From CAZYXZ01 sp964651395 (lineage in GTDB: Bacteria; Actinomycetota; Actinomycetes; BP-191), in assembly GCA_964651395.1 (NCBI GenBank), contig CAZYXZ010000002.1:59448-123447 (forward strand): a stretch of DNA of 64,000 nt, written 5' to 3'. Position numbers and translations under genes: made by a program. Shown here piece after piece: positions 59,405-64,000 of this stretch (within the stretch, counting starts at the first letter, position 1; every line of letters starts with the position of its first letter). A model generated the notes under the pieces. The model had not been told where the DNA came from. It worked only from the letters and a program-made list of their open reading frames with translations, and ran no database searches.

Positions 59405-60021
59405 CCCGGCTCCCGTGGGTCGTGGGCATCAGCGGCGCCAGCGGTACGCCGTACGCGCGCGCGGTGCTCCTCGCCATGTTCCGCGCGGGTCACCCGGTGG
59501 ACCTGATCGTCTCGCGCGCGGCGCGGCTGACGATGGTCGACGAGAACCCGCACGGCTGGCGCGACAGCCACTGGCGCGAGGACCTCACGCGCTGGCTCGG
59601 CGAGGAGCCGGGCGACGTCGTGCACTGGGTGCCCAGCGACCTGGCCGCCGGGCCGAGCAGCGGCAGCTACCAGACGCGCGGAATGGTGGTGATCCCCGCC
59701 TCGACGGCCGCCGTCTCGGGCATCGCGCTCGGGCTGTCGAAGGATCTGCTGCAGCGTGCGGCGACGGTGACGCTGAAGGAGCGGCGACCGCTGGTCGTCG
59801 TGCCGAGGGAGACTCCGCTGTCGCGATCGCACCTGGTCGAGATGCTCGCGCTGCACGACGCCGGGGCGGTCGTCCTGCCGGCCAGTCCGGGCTTCTACGC
59901 CGGCCCGCTCATGGTGGAGGACCTGGTGAACTTCGTGGCCGGCAAGGTGCTCGACGTGCTGGGCGTCGAGCACGACCTCTTCCGGCGGTGGACCGGCGAG
60001 GTCGGCGGAGCGCGCAGCTAG
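59401..60021 (+). CDS. ubiX: Flavin prenyltransferase UbiX
   Basis: It makes prenylated FMN from FMN and dimethylallyl phosphate for the UbiD-type decarboxylase two genes upstream. The 206-residue protein has the FMN-binding GISGASGTPYA at the N-terminus, VIPASTAAVSGIALGLSKDLLQRA, and RRPLVVVPRETPLSRSHL with the conserved Arg/Glu. The C-terminal PASPGFYAGP motif is present. ATG 59401 overlaps mqnP. It is convergent with bldC, 18 bases away. Confidence 0.93.
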   Translation: MTRLPWVVGISGASGTPYARAVLLAMFRAGHPVDLIVSRAARLTMVDENPHGWRDSHWREDLTRWLGEEPGDVVHWVPSDLAAGPSSGSYQTRGMVVIPASTAAVSGIALGLSKDLLQRAATVTLKERRPLVVVPRETPLSRSHLVEMLALHDAGAVVLPASPGFYAGPLMVEDLVNFVAGKVLDVLGVEHDLFRRWTGEVGGARS

Positions 60022-60039
60022 GGGTCTCTGGCGGACCGG

Positions 60040-60267
60040 CTAGGCGGTGCGCAGCCGCGGGTCGCGCGGCTGCGCCTGCGCCTGGACCACGGTCTCGCCA
60101 CGCAGCAGCGCGCGGACCTCGGACTCGCGGAAGCGGCGGTGGCCACCCGGCGTGCGCAGGCTGCCGATGCGGCCGGCCACGGCCCAGCGGGTCACGGTCT
60201 TGGGGTCGACGCGGAACAGCGCCGCCACTTCCCCGGGCGTCATCAAACGGTCACGCTGCTCGGACAC
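60040..60267 (-). CDS. bldC: MerR-like developmental regulator BldC
   Basis: A 75-residue DNA-binding protein whose central region, MTPGEVAALFRVDPKTVTRWA then GGHRRFRESEVRALLRG, is nearly identical to Streptomyces BldC. In Streptomyces it controls entry into development by binding direct repeats. GTG 60267 has GGGAGGA just upstream; ATG 60243 is a shorter alternative. The C-terminal tail (VVQAQAQPRDPRLRTA) is longer than in Streptomyces. It is divergent from a sortase-type surface protein, across 267 bases, and lies within the menaquinone gene cluster. Confidence 0.92.
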   Translation of the reverse strand: MSEQRDRLMTPGEVAALFRVDPKTVTRWAVAGRIGSLRTPGGHRRFRESEVRALLRGETVVQAQAQPRDPRLRTA

Positions 60268-60534
60268 GGGTCCTCCCCTGATGTTCAGCCCCCCGGCCGG
60301 CCACTCTGGCGTCGAACGGACAACGACGTACCGGACGTTCGGTGACGCCGAGGACATCTCTCGTACGGCGCGGTGGGCCCTCCCACGCCCGAATTGCCGC
60401 GCCGTCGACGGCTATCGACTGGTCCGTTGTGATCAGGTGCAAATGCCCACGACGGGCCATGGCCGGATGGGCCCCTTGTCGCGAATCTGTGCGGAGTCCG
60501 AAAAGCCCGCCAGATACCTCACAAGGAGTCCCGG

Positions 60535-62265
60535 ATGCGTCGCATTCCCACCCTCGCCACCGCACTTGCGGTGGGCGCCTTGCTGCCGCTGGCCACGGTC
60601 GCGAGCGCAGCACCCGCTGCGGTCACGGCCGCCGGTGCCGCCACGTCGTCCGCCTCGATCGTCAAGGTCAGCGCGGCCGGCCACACGCTCGAGGTCGGCA
60701 GGCTGCGTGCCTTCGCCGACACGATCCACCCGGCTGACGCCTCGGTCAGCTTCACCCCCGTCATCGTCGACGGGGCTGCAGTCGTTCCGCCGGTGACGGC
60801 GACGCCCGAGAGCGGTTCGAAGTCCGTTGGAGGCACTTCGACCAGCTCCGGCCTCGCCTCGATCCTGTCGGCGACCAGCCCGTCCGCCACCATCAACGCG
60901 GTGATCGGCGAGGCCGGCCCGGCGTCGACCGTTCTCTCGCAGCTCGGCTCCGCCTCGCTGCTCGGCATGCCGATCGGCCTCGACGGCGTCCTCGACGTCG
61001 GTTCGCTCGTCACCAAGGACCAGGCCGCTGCCAGCAAGGGACTGACCATCAGCGACGTCAGCCTGCCCAGCCTCGCGGACCTGCTCGCCGCGCTCGGCAT
61101 CGACATCGGCAAGCTGCCTGCGCCGGTCCTCAACGACCTGCTCAGCGACCTCCCGCTCGACACGTCCGCAGTCGACGGCGCCATCGCCACGGCCAACGGC
61201 GCCATCGACACCGCCCAGGGCACGGTCGACACCGCCACCGCGGCGATCGCGCCGCTGCAGGCGACACTCGACCAGGCCACCGCGAACGCCACGGCGGCTT
61301 CCGCCGCGCTGGCTGCGGCGCAGGGCGTGTTCGACGCTGCTCTGATCGCCGACGGCCTGACGCTCGGCGAGTGGACCGCACTGCTCCCGCTCGACCAGGA
61401 GCTGCTCCACCCGGAGGTCTTCGCGGCCTCCGAGAGTGTCGGTGACACGACCGCGGCTCTCGCCACGGCGAACGCACTGGTCAACACCGCGCAGACCGCG
61501 CTGGTCGCGCCGACCGCCGCCCTCGAGGCCGCACTCGCCGCCCTCCAGGCAGCGATCGGGCCGCTGGCCGACATCGTCACCGGCGTCCTCGACGGCAACC
61601 CGCTGGTCTCCATCGGCTCCGCTGCCGTGCAGTCCTCCGCGATCGCCAAGAAGGCCGGCTCCGCGGACGTCACCGGCACCGTGACGGGCATCGAGGTCCT
61701 CGGTACGGACCTGCTCTCCGCCCTCACGGGCAGTTCGACTCTCGACCTGGTCGGCCCGGCGACGAGCACGCTCAACCAGGTCAACGCCCAGCTGGCGTCG
61801 ATCAGCTCCACGCTGTCGTCCGTGCTCGGCGGCGCCACCGGTCTGTCCGTCCCGGTCCCGGTCATCAAGGTCCTGGACAAGGTCACGGCGACCGGCATGA
61901 ACGGCGGCTTCAGCGTCGCCGACGCGGACGTCAGCGTGCTGTCGATCAGCATGCCGGCGATCGCACTGCCCCGCCTGTTCGCAGTCGACGAGCTCCTCGG
62001 CGGCGCCACGCTGCCGGGCATGAGCCTCGCCCCGGGCAACGCCACTGGCTTCATCAGTGCCCCGTTCTCGGTCGAGGTCGGCTCGCTCAGCGAGAACGCC
62101 ACGTTCCGCCCGGCGTCGACGACCAGCACCCCGGTCGACGGCACTCCGGATGGCTCCCCGACCCTCCCCGTGACCGGGGGTCCGGCTGGGCTGGCCGCGC
62201 TGGCGCTGTTCGCAACCGGTCTGGCTGTCATCGGCCGCCGCTACCTGGTGCACGCGGAGAACTAG
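60535..62265 (+). CDS. LPXTG-type surface protein (predicted sortase substrate) beside bldC
   Basis: A 576-residue exported protein. The signal peptide is MRRIPTLATALAVGALLPLA and following, with cleavage near ASA at 26. The sorting signal is LPVTG (544-548), a hydrophobic segment, then RRYLVHAEN. The middle (about 205-340) is Ala/Thr-rich and heptad-like (ATANGAIDTAQGTVDTATAA), so an extended helical stalk is likely. AAGGAG lies eight bases before ATG 60535. It resembles the protein at 28692 in design. A 17-bp terminator follows. Role unknown; wall-linked and possibly developmental. Confidence 0.8.
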   Translation: MRRIPTLATALAVGALLPLATVASAAPAAVTAAGAATSSASIVKVSAAGHTLEVGRLRAFADTIHPADASVSFTPVIVDGAAVVPPVTATPESGSKSVGGTSTSSGLASILSATSPSATINAVIGEAGPASTVLSQLGSASLLGMPIGLDGVLDVGSLVTKDQAAASKGLTISDVSLPSLADLLAALGIDIGKLPAPVLNDLLSDLPLDTSAVDGAIATANGAIDTAQGTVDTATAAIAPLQATLDQATANATAASAALAAAQGVFDAALIADGLTLGEWTALLPLDQELLHPEVFAASESVGDTTAALATANALVNTAQTALVAPTAALEAALAALQAAIGPLADIVTGVLDGNPLVSIGSAAVQSSAIAKKAGSADVTGTVTGIEVLGTDLLSALTGSSTLDLVGPATSTLNQVNAQLASISSTLSSVLGGATGLSVPVPVIKVLDKVTATGMNGGFSVADADVSVLSISMPAIALPRLFAVDELLGGATLPGMSLAPGNATGFISAPFSVEVGSLSENATFRPASTTSTPVDGTPDGSPTLPVTGGPAGLAALALFATGLAVIGRRYLVHAEN

Positions 62266-62288
62266 CCGCTCGCGCCACATAGAGATAG

Positions 62289-62330
62289 GCACTCGACCCC
62301 CGCGGACCCCCCGCCGCGGGGGTCGAGTGC
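62289..62330 (+). terminator. Intrinsic terminator of the LPVTG protein gene
   Basis: A perfect 17-bp stem (62289-62305 with 62314-62330) with an eight-base loop is followed by TGTGTTGATT. It lies 23 bases after the stop codon. The remaining 181 bases to mqnE show a small hairpin GCCGACC-TGC-GGTCGGC near 62344 and no gene. Confidence 0.85.
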
Positions 62331-62499
62331 TGTGTTGATTCCCGCCGACCTGCGGTCGGCTCCTCCGCGAGCGGGGCCCCAACCCCGCCGCGGCCGTGGT
62401 TCCTGGTTATCGCGCTTCTACCAACCCCCTGCTCGACGCTGGGAGGGCGCGGCGGTTCTCGGCACCCAACCCACGGGGTCGGCGTCTCGGTGGGTCGGG

Positions 62500-62511
62500 T
62501 AGCGTCGGGGC
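62500..62511 (+). promoter_or_regulatory. Leaderless-type promoter, -10 TAGCGT six bases before the ATG
   Basis: TAGCGT (62500-62505) fits TANNNT and is followed by six bases and ATG 62512. No Shine-Dalgarno sequence that is well placed for this ATG is seen. Confidence 0.5.
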
Positions 62512-63657
62512 ATGACGTGGGACAGCGCACGGCAGGCTGAGCTCGAGGAGAAGATCCGCGCGGGCGAGCGGCTGAGCTACGACGACGGGGTCGACCTCTA
62601 CGACTGCGACGACCTCGCCTGGCTCGGCGGCCTCGCGCACGAGGCCCGCACGAAGCGCAACGGCGACCTTGTCATGTTCAACGTGAACCGCCACCTCAAC
62701 CTGACCAACGTCTGTACCGCCTCGTGCGCCTACTGCTCCTTCCAGCGCAAGCCCGGTGCGGCCGACGCCTACACGATGCGCGTCGAGGAGGCGGTCCGCC
62801 TCGCGAAGGAGCTCGAGCCCCAGGGCATCACCGAGCTGCACATCGTCAACGGGCTCCACCCGACGCTGCCGTGGAAGTACTACCCCCGCGCGCTGCGCGA
62901 GCTGAAGGCCGCGCTGCCCGACGTCGCCCTCAAGGCGTTCACCGCGACGGAGATCCACTTCTTCGAGAAGCTCTCGGGCCTGTCCGCCGACGAGGTGCTC
63001 GACGAGCTGATCGAGGCGGGTCTCGAGTCGCTCACCGGTGGCGGCGCGGAGATCTTCGACTGGGAGGTCCGCAAACAGATCGTCGACCACGAGACCCACT
63101 GGGAGGACTGGTCGCGGATCCATCGCATCGCGCACGGCAAGGGGCTGCGCACGCCCTGCACGATGCTCTACGGCCACATCGAGGAGCCGCGCCACCGGGT
63201 CGACCACGTCCTGCGGTTGCGCGAGCTGCAGGACGAGACCGGCGGGTTCGTGACGTTCATCCCCCTGCGCTTCCACAACGACAACAACGCGCTGTCGCAC
63301 CTGCCGATGGCCACCGGTGCCGAGGCGCTCAAGACGTTCGCGGTCTCGCGGCTGCTCTTCGACAACATCGACCACGTGAAGTGCTTCTGGGTCATGCACG
63401 GGCTGACGACGGCCCAGCTCGCGTTGTCCTTCGGTGCGGACGACCTCGACGGCTCGGTCGTCGAGTACAAGATCACGCACGACGCCGACGGCTTCGGCAC
63501 CCCGGACACCATGACCCGCGAAGACCTGCTGACCCTCATCCGCGACGCCGGCTTCACGCCGGTCGAGCGCAACACGCGCTACGAGATCATCAAGACCTAC
63601 GACGGTCCTGTACCCCTGCGCGACCGTCGCGCCGAGCCGCAACCGATCTGGGCATGA
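62512..63657 (+). CDS. mqnE: Aminofutalosine synthase MqnE (radical SAM)
   Basis: MqnE joins the product of MqnA with SAM-derived adenosyl to give aminodeoxyfutalosine. The 381-residue protein has the cluster motif CTASCAYC (Cys68, Cys72, Cys75), then SFQRKPGA, ELHIVNGLHPTLPWKYY and SLTGGGAEIFDWEVRKQI, all typical of the MqnE/MqnC family. MqnE is preferred over MqnC because of these sequences and because mqnA overlaps directly (ATGA). Together they mark the futalosine route to menaquinone. Confidence 0.92.
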   Translation: MTWDSARQAELEEKIRAGERLSYDDGVDLYDCDDLAWLGGLAHEARTKRNGDLVMFNVNRHLNLTNVCTASCAYCSFQRKPGAADAYTMRVEEAVRLAKELEPQGITELHIVNGLHPTLPWKYYPRALRELKAALPDVALKAFTATEIHFFEKLSGLSADEVLDELIEAGLESLTGGGAEIFDWEVRKQIVDHETHWEDWSRIHRIAHGKGLRTPCTMLYGHIEEPRHRVDHVLRLRELQDETGGFVTFIPLRFHNDNNALSHLPMATGAEALKTFAVSRLLFDNIDHVKCFWVMHGLTTAQLALSFGADDLDGSVVEYKITHDADGFGTPDTMTREDLLTLIRDAGFTPVERNTRYEIIKTYDGPVPLRDRRAEPQPIWA

Positions 63658-64000
63658 GCCGTCCACGGGTCGGTCACATCCAGTTCCTCAACTGCCTGCC
63701 GCTGTACTACGGGCTCGTGCACTCCGGGGCTCTGCTGGACGTCGAGCTGCGCAAGGACACCCCAGACGCCCTCAACGACGCCCTCGTCGGCGGCGACCTC
63801 GACGTCGGCCCGATCAGCGTCGTCGAGTACCTGCGGCACGCCGCGGACCTCGTCGTCCTGCCCGACCTCGCCGTGGGCTCCGACGGCCCCGTCCAGTCGG
63901 TCGGGCTGGTCGGCACGCGGCCGATCGACGACCTGGACGGCGCGCGCATCGCACTCGGCTCCACGTCGAGGACGTCGGTCGTCCTCGCCGAGCTGCTGCT
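63654..64000 (+). CDS. mqnA: Chorismate dehydratase MqnA (3' end beyond window)
   Basis: The first 115 codons of MqnA, which dehydrates chorismate to 3-enolpyruvylbenzoate, the entry step of the futalosine pathway. The N-terminus VGHIQFLNCLPLYYGL, and GDLDVGPISVVEYLRHA, SVGLVG and LGSTSRTSV, are characteristic of this periplasmic-binding-protein fold enzyme. ATG 63654 overlaps the mqnE stop. The gene is open at the window edge; about 160-170 residues are missing. Confidence 0.9.
   Translation, partial: MSRPRVGHIQFLNCLPLYYGLVHSGALLDVELRKDTPDALNDALVGGDLDVGPISVVEYLRHAADLVVLPDLAVGSDGPVQSVGLVGTRPIDDLDGARIALGSTSRTSVVLAELL

Noticed and set aside
60403..60430. BldN-type promoter for the LPVTG protein (CGTCGA-16-CGTTGT)
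   Set aside because: Only three of six -35 bases match and the distance to the start exceeds 100 bases; kept as a remark, not as a feature.
1..64000. tRNA, rRNA or IS elements
   Set aside because: I found no T-loop/acceptor pattern of a tRNA, no rRNA sequence and no transposase frame or terminal inverted repeats while reading the window.

Overview
The window is high-GC actinobacterial chromosome, coded mostly with G or C in third position and using many GTG starts and ATGA or GTGA stop/start overlaps. Lineage markers agree: mycothiol synthesis (MshA), a BldN-type sigma factor with its RsbN-type anti-sigma factor, BldC, the short bS22-type ribosomal protein, Rex placed ahead of hemA, and the futalosine route to menaquinone. 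Gene order around proC, bldN, rex-hem and the mqn genes recalls Streptomyces. The respiratory genes do not, so a Frankia/Sporichthya-like or other non-Streptomyces actinomycete is my guess; I cannot place it further. Two runs of exactly ten N (13865-13874, 40510-40519) show this is a scaffolded draft.

Layout. 25-6271 (minus): branched-chain amino acid type ABC transporter with a fused LivH-LivM permease, two uncharacterised membrane or surface proteins, and an MFS transporter. 6361-13853: mshA-YbjN-gpmA, a cysteine-rich YkgJ-like protein, a sugar phosphate isomerase-like protein, proline dehydrogenase and proC (proline turnover), and a secreted M36-type metallopeptidase. 13878-16797: cytochrome bd oxidase and a mycothiol-dependent maleylpyruvate isomerase-like protein. 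16826-27715: MacAB-like exporter, AcuC-type deacetylase, small HTH protein, bS22, SAM hydrolase, MMPL transporter with TetR regulator, SDR protein and acyltransferase. 27723-33202 (minus): HAD phosphatase, LPXTG surface protein, rsbN, bldN, a 29-residue membrane peptide and a lone receiver domain. 33256-39020: class A PBP, CAP protein, acyl-CoA ligase, membrane protein and glutaredoxin. 39029-46623: Rex-controlled haem operon (rex-hemA-hemC-cobA/hemD-hemB-hemL) and a histidine phosphatase. 46620-51194 (minus): a b6-type quinol:cytochrome c complex with a ferredoxin. 51328-55155: system II cytochrome c maturation (TlpA, CcdA, ResB, CcsB). 55269-57021: a strange operon resembling cbb3 oxidase without its haem ligands. 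57049-64000: late and early futalosine-pathway genes, interrupted by bldC and a second LPXTG surface protein.

Functional theme. Much of the right half concerns membrane electron transfer: haem is made under Rex (NADH/NAD+) control, c-type haem is attached by system II, menaquinone is made by the futalosine route, and quinol is oxidised by a b6-type complex and by cytochrome bd. The second theme is development and cell surface: bldN-rsbN and bldC each lie beside a predicted sortase substrate. Sequences matching my recollection of the BldN promoter (CGTAAC, 16-17 bp, CGTTgg/ac) lie ahead of rsbN and of the first surface protein.

The most unusual element is 55269-57021. Its large protein aligns by eye with CcoN, yet every haem or copper ligand position I can align is replaced. 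It is followed by two tiny genes resembling the C-terminal helix of CcoO and the N-terminal membrane anchor of CcoP.
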